From the NCBI GenBank assembly GCA_031308135.1, contig JAHLJT010008756.1, positions 108,342,453 through 108,406,452 on the forward strand: DNA of 64,000 nucleotides, written 5' to 3'. Source of the DNA: Acheta domesticus (lineage: Eukaryota; Arthropoda; Insecta; Orthoptera; Gryllidae). Under the pieces are notes generated by a model. It made no database searches, was not told where the DNA came from, and worked only from the letters and a program-made list of their open reading frames with translations. Of the stretch, positions 23,623 to 34,904 are shown one piece after another (the stretch's first letter is position 1; every line of letters begins with the position of its first letter). A program made the position numbers and the translations under genes.

Positions 23623-23921
23623 ATGATAGTTTTGGAAGACTTAGGGATATGTAAGTAGATCACATGGGTTCTGGTAAAATTGTATTTCAATTTAATGTTG
23701 AAATATTCATAATTTAACTTAATTCGGTTCATAAGAATCGAATAACAGAGATGAAAAAATGTTTAAAAGTTGCTGATTGGGAAAGCACAAACAGACAAGT
23801 CCCGTATATTTATCTATATTGATTCTATACGTGAGTAGAAGTACTTCGAATCATTTTTAATAAAGTTTCTACAATCCTCAATAGTTTTTCTGCAACAACA
23901 TATTCATCAAATTAATATCCC

Positions 23922-23990
23922 TGACTGGGATTCGAACATGGCTCCTTTCCGAGCACGCCTGTAACAGCTCGGCCATTCGAGTGAGGTACG
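23922..23990 (-). mobile_element. tRNA-derived SINE head or tRNA relic
   Basis: The minus strand reads aatggccgagctgttacagg and, about 25 bases later, catgttcgaatcccagtcag. These are a TGGCCGAG A-box and a GTTCGAATCC B-box, the same Ser/Leu-like type as at 10,675-10,757. The acceptor stem is not convincing, so a functional tRNA is unlikely. Confidence 0.5.
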
Positions 23991-24179
23991 GACTGAATAC
24001 TTATATACAACTCAAAACTTAATTTTATCGTCTCTAGCATCGGGAAGCCGGTAATTGCCAAAATGCGATAGAAACATATTTTGGGCGACAAAGAATTGCA
24101 GCCGTGAAGAGCGTAGACCGGACTAAAGAGATTAGAAAACGAACTACTCCGAGAACTGTGCCATTCTATAGCACCACTA

Positions 24180-24750
24180 GTGCACAGTCCCATATTACAT
24201 GTGTGGAGAGAATTTAAAGAAAAAAATCGGAGTATTTTTTGAGAAAAAGAAATCACTAAATTTGAAGCCCAAATTACGCAAAAACAACTCGTTTTTCACA
24301 AAATTGTACATGACTTTTTTAAAGAGCTAATTTTGTACAACAGACTTTGTCCGTGGCAAAAATTTCTATCTACAATTTTTTAGTTGCAAAAATATTTTTG
24401 CAACTTTCGAAAAACCGAGAGATAACCGAAAATACGACTAGCATCACATTTGTTCCGTCCATTAATACAAAAGCGCCAAAAATTTAAAGAAAAAATTGGA
24501 GCGGTTTTTGAGAAACAAAATTTTGGTAAATTGTGCAAAAAGCACTTGATTTTCAAAAAATTGTACATGACATTATTTAAAGAGCTAATTTTGTACAAAC
24601 GACTTTCTCTTCCTGTATTGAAATAGATTTTTACAATTTTCGAAAAATTGGGGATACGAACGAAAATGATAACTGGTTCATTCTCTTAAACGTCCTTTGC
24701 ACTATTCAACAACAAATTTTAATTAAAAAATTCTGAGCAATTTTTTTTAA
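24180..24750 (-). mobile_element. Hairpin-ended family copy C, distal part (split by Penelope-like element)
   Basis: The reverse complement carries two internal units: aatttaaagaaaaaattgga with the CGG..TTTTTGAGAAA marker at about 24,230 and 24,483, and ttgtacatgac at about 24,303 and 24,560, spaced ~257 bp. The left-end part of the same copy resumes at about 25,990 after the Penelope-like insertion and ends at 26,468. Confidence 0.6.
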
Positions 24751-24935
24751 ATAATAAAACTTATCCAAATTTATTTATGACAATCCTTTATTGTTCATAT
24801 TTCCACACAGAACAAAACGTTTCGTAACTGGTTTTAGTTACATCATCAGGCTCCTAAATTACGGGATACAGAAATCAATATTATTCACTATGTCAAATAA
24901 TTTCACATAATCACTTAATTGAAGTTAATTAAAGT

Positions 24936-25385
24936 TAAAATGTTTTTTGTCAATTGAATAAAATAAATCTTAATATTAAGTAAGTCGACTTCCTGAAAGT
25001 AAATAGTTCTTCAAAACTTGTTGAAATAATAAAATATTAAAATGATAAAATTAGATTGTTATAATAAAAGACGAAACATACAAAACACAAACAAAATAAA
25101 CAATATATCTCAATGAGACACTCACTTAATAAAGGGAACTGTTGTCCAATTTTTAACCGTCAAACACTCGAGGACACATAGTGAACTGCATAGCAACCTC
25201 TCCAGTGGACGCAAGAATATAAACTGTCCCTAGGATGACTAACCTAACGTAGGTATGGCGCATGAATAAGCAGTGTGGCAACTTAACAAATCAACATTTA
25301 GGCATTAGTCTTGGTGTTTCTTAATTTTGTACAACACATTATCATATGCGTTGGTAAAAACATTTCTACGTTGGTATTAAGGGTG
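24936..25385. other. Penelope-like element, region between inverted segments
   Basis: About 450 bases lie between the two inverted matches of the left arm and have no counterpart in the right arm. They may be further terminal or 5' sequence of the element. No open frame is supported. Confidence 0.4.
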
Positions 25386-25399
25386 TGATTTAATTTAAT

Positions 25400-25795
25400 T
25401 TGAAGGGTTTTAGAAATAAGTCTAGGGAATCTCCTACAATAAATTTATTAATAAACAAAATTTACAATAAATTAATCAATAAACAAAATCTAATAAAGAA
25501 TGTCAAAGGTCAGGTACCGTTTTTTGAACGTGAGAATGTGGTATACAGTTTACCTTGCCTTGATTGCAATCTAACATATGTAGGACAAACTAAGCGCCCA
25601 ATTAAACAACGAATGAAAGAACATTCGAGAAATATTAAAGAATCTTCTCCTCGACTCACTTCTTTATCGAGACACAGAATGAACTTGTCACATGAATTTG
25701 ATTTTGAGAAACTAATTATTTTGGACACCGAGGTCAGGAGATTCCCTAGACTTATTTCTGAAACCCTTCAAATTAAATTAAACGAAACATTTTAA
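25400..25795 (+). CDS. GIY-YIG endonuclease domain of Penelope-like element (partial)
   Basis: The 131-residue frame contains VVYSLPCLDC (47-56) and LTYVGQTKRPIKQRMKEH (58-75). These carry the GIY (here VYS) and YIG (here YVG) elements, a CxxC-type pair and the Arg/His of Penelope C-terminal endonucleases, which nick target DNA during retrotransposition. In intact elements this domain follows a reverse transcriptase of ~500 residues, missing here. The first ~13 residues (MKGFRNKSRESPT) come from an inverted copy of the element's own 3' coding end, so the start codon is fortuitous and true element sequence begins near 25,440. The catalytic Glu could not be placed with confidence. The stop at 25,793-25,795 appears native. 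Confidence 0.8.
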   Translation: MKGFRNKSRESPTINLLINKIYNKLINKQNLIKNVKGQVPFFERENVVYSLPCLDCNLTYVGQTKRPIKQRMKEHSRNIKESSPRLTSLSRHRMNLSHEFDFEKLIILDTEVRRFPRLISETLQIKLNETF

Positions 25796-25883
25796 CACAG
25801 TGTATAAACTTTAATTAAGTGATTATGTGCATTTTTTTGACATAGTGAATAACATTGATTTCTGTATCCCGTAATTTAGGAGC

Positions 25884-25913
25884 CTGATGATGTAACTAAA
25901 ACAAGTTACGAAA
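25884..25913 (+). ncRNA. Hammerhead-like ribozyme core (possible)
   Basis: CTGATGA (25,884-25,890) is followed by GTAACT (25,892-25,897), a 6-base loop, AGTTAC (25,904-25,909) and GAAAC (from 25,910). That is the order CUGAUGA, stem II, GAAA. Penelope-like terminal segments are known to carry hammerhead ribozymes. Against it, one unpaired T (25,891) separates the core from stem II, and I could not build a convincing stem I. The inverted copy at 24,830-24,849 keeps the same core with GTAACT/AGTTAC intact. Confidence 0.45.
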
Positions 25914-25989
25914 CGTTGTGTTCCGTTTGCAAATATGAACAATAAAGGATTGTCATAAATAAAATTGGATAAGTTTTATTATTAAGAAA

Positions 25990-26468
25990 CATACACTGAC
26001 AATCAGGAACAATTTTACAATTTTTCAATTGATCTACAAGCTTTACTGAATTTTTTTACAACTTTGAAAACGTCCGAGGGGCTTCATGCAAAGCACCCCC
26101 CAAATATCAGTTTCCAATTTGAAAGAGCCTCAAAACACATTGAAGCTCAAGAGCACAAAAAGATTGAAGGATGTCAATTTTAAAGAAAATCGGTTGAACG
26201 CTTTAGGCGATAGCGTCGACCAGAGACGGACGGACAGAAGGACGTTTTGCCGTCAGTCGATTTTTCCGGATCAAGAAGCAACAAAACATGGATTTTGGCT
26301 AACCACGAATTAGAGGATATTTTTCTAAATTTAGCAACAGGATTTATCCACATTTTCGTTACCAGAGCCAGACAATGAGTTTTTCTGGTGAACATTCATC
26401 TTTTCTGGCGTAAGAAAACTTAACTTCCTCTTCTTACGAAGTATTCATAAGGCGAGAAAGTAAAAACA
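25990..26468 (-). mobile_element. Hairpin-ended family copy C, left-end part
   Basis: The reverse strand continues the copy interrupted at 24,750. Landmarks are ggggcttcatgcaaag, cgctttaggcgatagcgtcg, the gacggacggacag run, and taaggcgagaaagtaaaaac, the degenerate left terminus at about 26,468. Confidence 0.65.
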
Positions 26469-26474
26469 GATTAA

Positions 26475-27486
26475 AGGAAATATTATTTTAAGAATATTAA
26501 ACAACAGTAATGCTTCGTCCTAATTGGAATTTTTATTTTAAAAAATTGGAACAGTTTTTAAGAAAATGGCGTTTTAGCGCTACTGTAAATTCGAAATTTG
26601 AAGCTCTTTGCTTCATTAGAAATCATTTGAAGCACGTTAACTCACAAACAGTAGTGCTTACAAATTGCTGGATATATGCATATTAACAGTGTGAGAGATC
26701 TTTCAATTAAATTATGTTTGGGTAATTTTTTTAAAAAAATAAGAAAATACCCTAAAATGAATTTTATGTCATATTAAAAACTGCAATTAGCATTCTTCAT
26801 GCCAAAAGTTTGAAGAAAAAATTTAAAGCCATCAGAAAATAAAGTTTGAGCGTTCCTGAAAATGGGAAATTCTGTGGTAGTTTTACAGAAACCGGTTGAG
26901 TTTTCGTGAAAGTTTGCATGACATTATTTAAAGCACATGTACTCATTATTATAATAATCTGGACAAATTGCTGCTAATATATTTATTAATGAAGTCAAAA
27001 CATTATATTTGTGTAATTTTTGAAAAAAAAATAATAATAATAGAGCAATACGGCATTTATGTCATCTCAGAGACTACTTTAGGTTCTATCCCTACCAAAA
27101 ATTTACATAAAAAAATTAGAGCTGTTTTTGAGAAAATTTCGAAACTTTTCGTAGTGCTTCATGTAATATAACCCCAAAAATCAATGAATGATTTAAAAAA
27201 CTTGGAGCTTTGTCTCAGGCCAGATGGACAGGGGTTTATTCAATTTGAAAAAAAATCATACGCATAGCTTAGGCGCTAGTATTGTTCACGTACACCAGAC
27301 GGACAGACAGTAAGACGGACGGACGGACGATTTGAAAAAGAAACAACACTTTTTCGGCATCAGAGGACCCCAAAATGTGTATTTCTGTTGAAATCTCGAA
27401 ATCGATTTTCCGCAGCATTGTATAAGTTTACCTATACTACGTATATTACTCCGTATATACAGTATGTATACGGGAAAGTAAAAAGA
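26475..27486 (-). mobile_element. Hairpin-ended family copy D
   Basis: The left terminus gtatacgggaaagtaaaaag lies at the right edge (about 27,470-27,486), preceded on the plus strand by gtatattactccgtatatac. Inside are the cttaggcgctagtattgttc phrase, a gacggacggacgg run and internal units in reverse. The distal ~200 bases with the other terminus are missing; the copy abuts copy C. Confidence 0.7.
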
Positions 27487-27489
27487 AAT

Positions 27490-28880
27490 TAAAGAAAAAA
27501 ATAAACTAAATACTTCTAGTATGTTAACAATGAAGAAGATTAAATTTTGAAATTGGTCATTAATTATTTCGACTTCTATAAGATAGGAATTTCGTAAACT
27601 ACAAAGCCGGTAATAATTATTGCACGAAGAAACTTGAAGACACATTTAATTCAAAACAGTTGAAACATGAAGAGTTGGCTGTAAAACGCTATTCTTTCCT
27701 TTATTACCACTTTGTGTCAATACAACTGACAACTTTCTCACAATGCAATATAAGACCCAACGCCATTTTCAGTCAAAGATGAGAGAAATGAGAATCGTGT
27801 TGCAACTAGGAAGGAAACTAGAAAGTAGACATTGAAGGAGCGTGACTTGAAAAAACGGCGATAAGTTTCAACATATGGCGTAGAAACGTTTGCATTGAGT
27901 GACGTGAGTTGATGTAGCTTGACCGTATTAATCGTTACAGTTATTACATACAAGTTTCGCGGAGCCACTGTGGTTCGAAACCCGAAATATGCTAGGATTT
28001 GTGTCTGGTGATTTGCATTCAAGACTATGGAGTCGATTCAGCTTCTATTCCCAGTGACTGCCGAAATACTTACTAAGGGTAAAGGCAGTCGAAGCCGGAA
28101 ACAATTCATTTCACATGAGGATTTCTTGATATTAGGGTGCTGGTAGAACCTTGATATTAGAGTGTTGGTCTTGATGTATATTTTCCTAAAGATAGTGTAG
28201 CCTTGGTTTGTCCTGGCGGTTAGTACCTGGTAACACATTCTGTAAATACGAAGGGTTCTTGTTCCACAAAGGTGCAATTTTCGTTACGTGTGCGTACAAT
28301 GGACAGTGTTTTTTCTTGCAAGTTCTAGATTGACGACTCCCCTGAGAAGCAAACATACCAAACAATATTTAAAACTTTTTTTTATTACCAGTGTTTATGT
28401 TTAAACACATTACAATCCTTGCTTCAGTCTTTTTCGTTAAAATTATGGTATTTCTTGAAGAAAAAAAACCTCTTTATAATTTCATGAGAGATTTTGAGTT
28501 TAATCACGGATCATCAATCTCAGAAATCCATTTATACGAAAATTCTTTCAGATTTGCTCCGATAAATGCACTCCGGATTTAATTAATCTTCTTTAAAAAT
28601 CATGTTTATAAAGTTTTCTGGTTTCCTGTGGTTGTCCAATGCAATTCGACGTGTTTTACTTTCAATGAATGGCAATGTAATTTCTTTACTAATACATTTT
28701 GCTGCTGTTTGCTGTTTAAGGTGGCATCCGATGCACGATCTTATGGATATATCCGACTATTGACTGCGAAACTCCTCGTAAACGATTAATATTGACTTCT
28801 GATGTGGAATAAATGTGGCAAAGCGTTATTTTTCGTGTTGCAAGGTCCAACTCTTTCCCCATGGCAATTGAAACATTTTT
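27490..28880. other. Region without a recognisable gene
   Basis: Small overlapping frames occur on both strands without family resemblance. No repeat relation to the rest of the window was seen. Confidence 0.4.
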
Positions 28881-28887
28881 ACTTTTC

Positions 28888-30425
28888 CGTATACGTACGA
28901 ATGTACGGAGTAATATTCGTAGTATGGGAAAAGTTATGTAATGCTGCGCTAAAATGTAATGCAGGGCGAATTTTCGGCAGGAAAAAAATCATTGCCGGGC
29001 CCTGATAACGAAAAAGTGGATAACTCCAGTTAAGAAAAAAAGAAATCCCCCAACAAGTAATGCAGCCAGAATCCCAGTTTCGTGTATCTTTGATACCAAA
29101 AAACCAATTGAAAGCAAAAGTCAGTCTGTCCATCTGTGAATACTACTAGCGCCTAAATCATATGTAGGATTTTTTTCAAATTGGAAAAACCACTGTCAAT
29201 CTGTCTCGAGCTTTGTGATTTTAAAACAGATTCTATAAAGTTTGGGAATACTTTACACTTTACATGCGTCCCGGACATTTTCAAAATTAAATTTCTTATA
29301 AGAATAGAGTAAAATACTCATATAAAAGTAGCATAGGTACTAATTCCACGGTTAACTCTGAATTTTCGAAAATTGCTAAATTTTGAATTTTTGTCGGCCG
29401 GTTCCTACCACTCCAAAATTAAAGATAGAGATTTTTTTCAATAAAATTCGTTTTCTATAGTGAGTTCTTTCATTAAAGGACTGTATATATTTTGAAAATT
29501 TTAGTTGTTAGTATTGCGTGCAATATATGCAATTTTTAAAAAATTATGAAAACTAGATTTTTTCCAAAACGACTCCAAATTTTTTCTTGAGACTTTTGAT
29601 AAGGATAGTGACTAAAGTACTCTACGAGATGACATAGACGCTGTATTGCTCTATTCTTTCGTTTTTCCAAAAATTACAGAAATTTAATTTTTTGGGCTTG
29701 TCTCTACCGTTAATATTTACATTAGCGGCAATTCGTTCACATTAGCATATTTATGAGTACATGTTCTGTAAATAATGTCGTATAAAGTTTATTGAAAACT
29801 CAAACGTTTTATGTGAAAACTAGATGAAAATTTCGCATTTTCAAAAATGCTCTAACGCCATTTTGTCATCAATGGCTTCTAATTGTTTTTTAAGCTTTTC
29901 GGACAGATAGTGCTAAATGCACCCTTCAATATAACGTAAAGTTCGTTTTGGAATATTTTTTGTTTTTTCAAAAATTACACAAATGTAATTTTTTTGAAAG
30001 GTCTCTCAAACCGGTAATACGTACATTTTCAACAATTTGTAAACACTAGTGTAATTATGAGATAAAGTGCTTTAAATGACCTCTAATGACGTTTTTCGAA
30101 ATCACCAAAGATTCCCGCGAAAAAGAGCTTCAATTTTCGCATTTACAGTAGCGCTTAAATGCCATTTTCTAAAAAAAACGCTGCAATTTTTTCAATGAAA
30201 AATGCCATTTAGGAGCAGGTTTTACTGTTCTTTAATATTCTTAAAATAATATTTCCGTTCAAATAATGAGAAACCAAAACATTAATAAAATGTCAAAAAA
30301 ATGTAATGTGGGTGGCGATAGATGGCAGCTGGCAAGAGTATATGTGAAGTCCGAATAGCTATCCATAGACTAAAGGAAATACAAAACTAATACGGGAAAG
30401 TCTGTGCCATTCTGTAGCATCAATA
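28888..30425 (+). mobile_element. Hairpin-ended repeat family, full copy B
   Basis: The left end is acttttccgtatacgtacga with the hairpin partner gtagtatgggaaaagttatg. The right end is ctaatacgggaaagtctgtg at about 30,387-30,406. It is colinear with copy A, including tactagcgcctaaatc, the internal-unit markers at about 29,559, 29,861 and 30,165 (period 302-304), and ggcgatagatggcagctggc near the right end. It has no coding capacity. Confidence 0.75.
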
Positions 30426-30429
30426 GTTT

Positions 30430-31100
30430 AGGTTATATCTTGCAATTCCAAGATCTAATAATAACATTGTACTGTTGAGTAAAATGCTACAGATCGACAA
30501 TGTAGAATGATATTCATAAATGAAATATGATTGCTTGATTGATTATTTCTATATCCTATTTTGAAAAGAACGAAAATTTACAACATTCAATCAGCAATTG
30601 TGAGGTTTTCAAACACACCACGTAATAATGTTCATGTAACATTTTAAGTATCATGATGTTGGAAAGTTGCTGACATCGGTAAAGTGACAAAATATATCAA
30701 TTTGAAAATAATAAATAGATGAAACAATGCATCAATTACACAATAAAAATACAAAAATAATTAACAATTTAACTTGAGTATAATAATTTTGCCACCCACT
30801 GTAACTTACTGTTTTCCGACCATTTAAAAATACAACTTTCTAATTGTGAGTCAAAATTTTCTGTCCAGAATGTAGGATTAAAGAAGATTTCGGAAGACTA
30901 TTGCGAACGAAGCCTAGGCCAACTTCGATTTACCTGTTCACAAAATGCAGTAGCTATGAAATCTACATTTTGGGTACGCATGAAAATGCGGTAACGTAAT
31001 ACGTAGTGTTGCAGTAAATAATTACATGGGAAAACGGGAAAAATTCGTGATTAACTAGTATATTATTTGCCAATGTGCAAAATCTATGAAGTGAAAAAAT
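30430..31100. other. AT-rich region, nothing recognised
   Basis: No supported feature. Confidence 0.4.
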
Positions 31101-31104
31101 AGTA

Positions 31105-31645
31105 GTGCTACAGAATGGCAAAAATTTTCTTGTACTAAATAGTTTACTAATTTCTTTGGTCTGGGCTACCTTTTCTGTCTTGCCCCATAGTACTCTTGCC
31201 AGCTGCCATCTATGGCCGCTTAAAATTTTTTTTGTTAGTTCTCAAGTTTTTAGTTTAATAGTAGAACCGAAATATTATTTCAAGAATATTATAGAAATGT
31301 AAAATTACGTATAATAGGAAATTTTGCTTCAAAACCGACTGATAGTCGGACGGGCAGACGACGGACAGACGGACGGACGGACGAACGGACAGACATACGG
31401 ACGGACAGACGGACGGACAGGCGGACGGAGAGAAAGACGGACAGACAGGTAGACGGTGGGCCAAACAGAGAGATGGAAAGACAGACGGACACACACACGA
31501 ACGTTTGGAAAAGAAACAACAGTTTTCCGGTCTCAGGGGTTCCCCAAAACCTGTATTTTCGTTGAAATCTCGGAATTGATTTTCCGCAGCATTACACAAC
31601 TTTCTATACACATATTACTCCGTATATACGTACGTATAAAAGAAA
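31105..31645 (-). mobile_element. Hairpin-ended family copy E, internally deleted, with expanded microsatellite
   Basis: The plus strand begins gtgctacagaatggcaaaaa, the reverse of the family's distal flank, with gccagctgccatctatggcc following. It ends ttactccgtatatacgtacg at the left terminus. Almost all internal ~307-bp units are missing. The gacggacggacag run is expanded to about 150 bases (31,345-31,497). Confidence 0.65.
31345..31497. repeat. (GGAC/GGACAGAC)n microsatellite
   Basis: An irregular run of GGAC and AGAC units; open frames across it (Ser/Val/Pro/Cys-rich) are artefacts. Confidence 0.9.
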
Positions 31646-31649
31646 CAGA

Positions 31650-32675
31650 TGACAGTAAAAGAGCCGTAAACGTATTTCTCAAAGCTACCGACTATACAAC
31701 AATCGTTTGATAATATTTCCTGATAAAGAGTGTGCTACAAGGCGTTCGCATCAAGAGCACGATCTGCAAAATGAAAGTAAGTGGAGTCAACACTACACTC
31801 TTTGTTGAACAGAGCCCTGGTCGTTTGGGAGGAAGTGAAAGTAAGAAAGGGGAGCGTGATTAAAATGAATTTGGTTCGTTCGGAAGAGAAACAGGCAAAG
31901 AAAAAGCTACTCGTACTTTGTCCGAAAGTAATTTCATGGAAAAACGTGCACCGTAATTTTACAAACGATATTACGGTTACGACGTAATATTGTGTAATTA
32001 TTGTATCAAATCATCTGTTTGATTGTGAGACTCCATTACAAGGAGCAAATCACAGCTCATAAAATAATTAGTTACAATTGATTATAACTACAACAAAATT
32101 TGACCTTTCAATTTCGAAAAAGTATACATTTCCTTAGTTTTGAAAAGTTGGAACAGAGTGAATAGGGTAAATGCAAGAAATTATATGAAGAGCCTGACAA
32201 AATGTAACACGCATGATATACCCCTCTCGCATGATACCCCCTCTCTTCCTTATTTTTCTATTTCAATAATAAGGCTGTAACATATATTTTCTTGGAGACC
32301 ATCTTATCCTCCGTCACTTGTTCTATATGCCACCTTGTAATATGATACGAATATAATACACACTTGTCAATACAAACTACTCTTATTTAACTTTATTTTC
32401 TTTCATTTAATATGGCGTATAACGCATACATATACTAATGAGTAATATATTTTGAATTATTGAAAACCCTACCCTTGTGTGGCGATATGGCAAAGATTTG
32501 AATAGATTGATTTGCAATGGGTGCAGTTGTTTGGCCAACGATTGCGTCAACCAATTCAGACGTCAAGGCCACTGACTTCAAATGTTTCACTATAAATTAT
32601 GCCCAATGAAGAAAATATTTTTCACGCAACGAAGAACAGTAGCCACCTCAATTTTGTTTAGCAGATATCTATTTT
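31650..32675. other. Region without a recognisable gene
   Basis: No coding or repeat signal could be supported. Confidence 0.4.
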
Positions 32676-32677
32676 TA

Positions 32678-33204
32678 CTAGGAAAATCCGGCAGACGTTG
32701 TTCTGCAATTCATCTCCCTCTTTCCCCTCCCATCTCCCTTTCTCACTGTCTCTCCTTCCCTCACCCTGTCCCTGTCTGTCTGTCTCTGTCTCTGCCGCTC
32801 TCTGTCCCTCTCAGCCACATTTACTTGCAGATTCTGCACGTCTCTGAGCAGGTGAGGTAATATCGGGAAGCGCCGGACCACCAAAAATGTAATAGAATGT
32901 TCAGAAAGAGTTCATTCTTTAGATTACGGTGTGACAAACGTTTCTTTGAGGTCCCTTAGTCTCAAAATTTAGTTTTTAAGGCCCTAGAACGCCTCGTTTA
33001 GGAGTTATTAAACGATATAGATTCAAAATGCTGCCGAGTGTGTCGCAGGTTGCATTTGATGTGAATATTTAGTTTTGTTCTACAGCGCCATGTAGTGGAG
33101 TTACAACAGAATTAACAACACGTAAATCTTCTGGGTAAAACAACACATAGAAATGCCAACTTTCATGGAGATCGTTCCAACGGTGTCGGAGTTTTGCTCT
33201 TATA

Positions 33205-33262
<58 letters not shown>
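32678..33262 (-). mobile_element. Non-autonomous Helitron, reverse strand
   Basis: On the minus strand the 3' end reads GCAGAACAACGTCTGC, a perfect 5-bp stem, then cggattttCCTAG ending at 32,678 before a T. Upstream lies a GAGACAG-type purine microsatellite (about 32,700-32,815), the same placement as in the Helitron at 15,474. The interior shares the gtaactccactacatggcgct phrase with that element. The 5' end merges into a (TA)n run at 33,200-33,262 and the terminal TC cannot be placed. Confidence 0.7.
33200..33262. repeat. (TA)n microsatellite
   Basis: About 60 bases of TA with one G interruption. Confidence 0.95.
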
Positions 33263-33263
<1 letters not shown>

Positions 33264-34900
33264 TTTGCTTACTTAAAAATATACTGCAGATTCATTTACA
33301 TTATTAGAGATTGCAATAGAGATAGTATTAACAACATTATACTAAATACTGTGTATTAATTTATAATGTAAAAGAATTTATGAAAATTATTTTTGTTTTT
33401 ATTTTATTTTATTTGTATAGTTACAAAGTTTATTTTAAATTATATTTCACAATCTTACTGCCTTAAATATTTCAAACATTGCATTGTTTTCTTTCTTTAA
33501 AACTATTTCTAATTAATCGATTAATCGTTACTTTTAACCAATTATTACATTAATTTAAATTATACTTTCAATTATAATTAATCAATTACAATTAATGAAG
33601 AGTTTTGCAACCAGTACGCGCGGCGACTTTAAATCCCATATATGCGTCGATTGCTCGACGACGATCGACTGTTCTACAGATAAGCGATTGAGTTGCAACT
33701 TTTCAAAGATTCACTATGTCGTCCCTTATTTAAGAGTATTAAATCTCTCTACCAACAACTTACTAAATTTCCTTGCAAATACCTCAATAAAAAGACATGA
33801 AGACTTAAACATTGTGACTCAAGACATTACAGTTTTCCTGTTCTGTTCCCTAATCTCTCGTGCGAGGTAGACCTCGCCGTGACCATTGAAACCTATTTGA
33901 GGAACACCATATTCGCGCCATGCACATACAGTAGCAGTTCCAAGAATCGAAACGCGCCTAGCAGGAAAAATGCAAGAGAATGTTGTTGGAGGAGGGAGAG
34001 ACTGATCGGTTACTCGGAAGTAGATTAGTCTTCCGGAACACGCGCCACAATCGAATCAAGTCTCGATCTGCAGCTGCGCAACTGATCTCGCTCGCGCTGA
34101 TTTCATCTCCAGCACGGGGCGGATTCTGTTTAGAAGGCAACAAAAGCAGCAACTGAACGGCTCGGAAGGCAGCAAAACGGGAATGGCGAGAGTGGGAGGG
34201 GTTAGGAAGGGGCAACGGGCAGCGGTTGGTCGATTGGAAACAGAAAATGATTGTGCGAGGGTGGCGCAGTTGCTGCGTACCCACAGTGGGATGAGTGATC
34301 AAAATGTGTGAGAGAAAATATTGCTCTTTGGTCGTTCTTTTGTATTTCTTGCCTCGCAGTAATCAGGTTTCCGTATGGCGATATGCTGGTCCTAAATATT
34401 GGCTATCTACATCACAGGGAAGAACTATATGAGGGTCAAGGATCAGCATACCAGTCTGATCATGGAGCGGAATAGGAGACATGATGGAGAAGAAAAGAAT
34501 AACGGTCCATTCTTTATTTTACTTCTCCGCAATTGTCTGTAAACGATTGTTGGAAACCACAGAACGACATATCAGAGTAACCGCTCTTGCGAATTCTTTT
34601 CCTGGCAACATCGGCTTCCTCCCAACGATTGGCTTAGAAATTCCGCCTCCGAACCCTATATCTCCCGACCTATGAAGCTTGCTCCTACACGCACTGCCGC
34701 ACCCGGCTGTTTTCGTTTTACGTAAGGGAAATTATAGTCGATAAGACACTTGTATCTGATCTGAGATACGTGATATTTATGAGTCACATATTTAGAGGCA
34801 TGTTCAACATTACAGAGTTCAACAGAAACAGACACGACATAACAGTTACTCTTCAACTGCAGTGCTTATTACCGGGTGATCTTAGGATTGTAGTCTAACG
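33263..34900. other. Region without a recognisable gene
   Basis: A GC-richer patch at about 33,960-34,300 has a Ser/Pro-rich reverse frame with no family resemblance. Nothing can be supported as a gene. Confidence 0.4.
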
Positions 34901-34904
34901 GTGG

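Larger units (their letters stand above)
24751..25985 (+). mobile_element. Penelope-like retroelement, 5'-truncated, with inverted terminal copy
   Basis: The segment 25,800-25,985 recurs inverted at 24,751-24,935 (taaaacttatccaa, gacaatcctttattgttcat, cgtaactggttttagttaca, cctaaattacgggatacaga and more). A second inverted match joins 25,392-25,437 to 25,738-25,787, with one mismatch over ~44 bases. Penelope-like elements often carry such inverted partial long terminal segments. The element encodes a GIY-YIG domain and lies inside copy C of the hairpin-ended family, so it inserted later. The reverse-transcriptase domain is absent. Confidence 0.75.

Noticed and set aside
33153..33359. Tyr/Ile-repeat frame
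   Set aside because: Translation of the (TA)n microsatellite.
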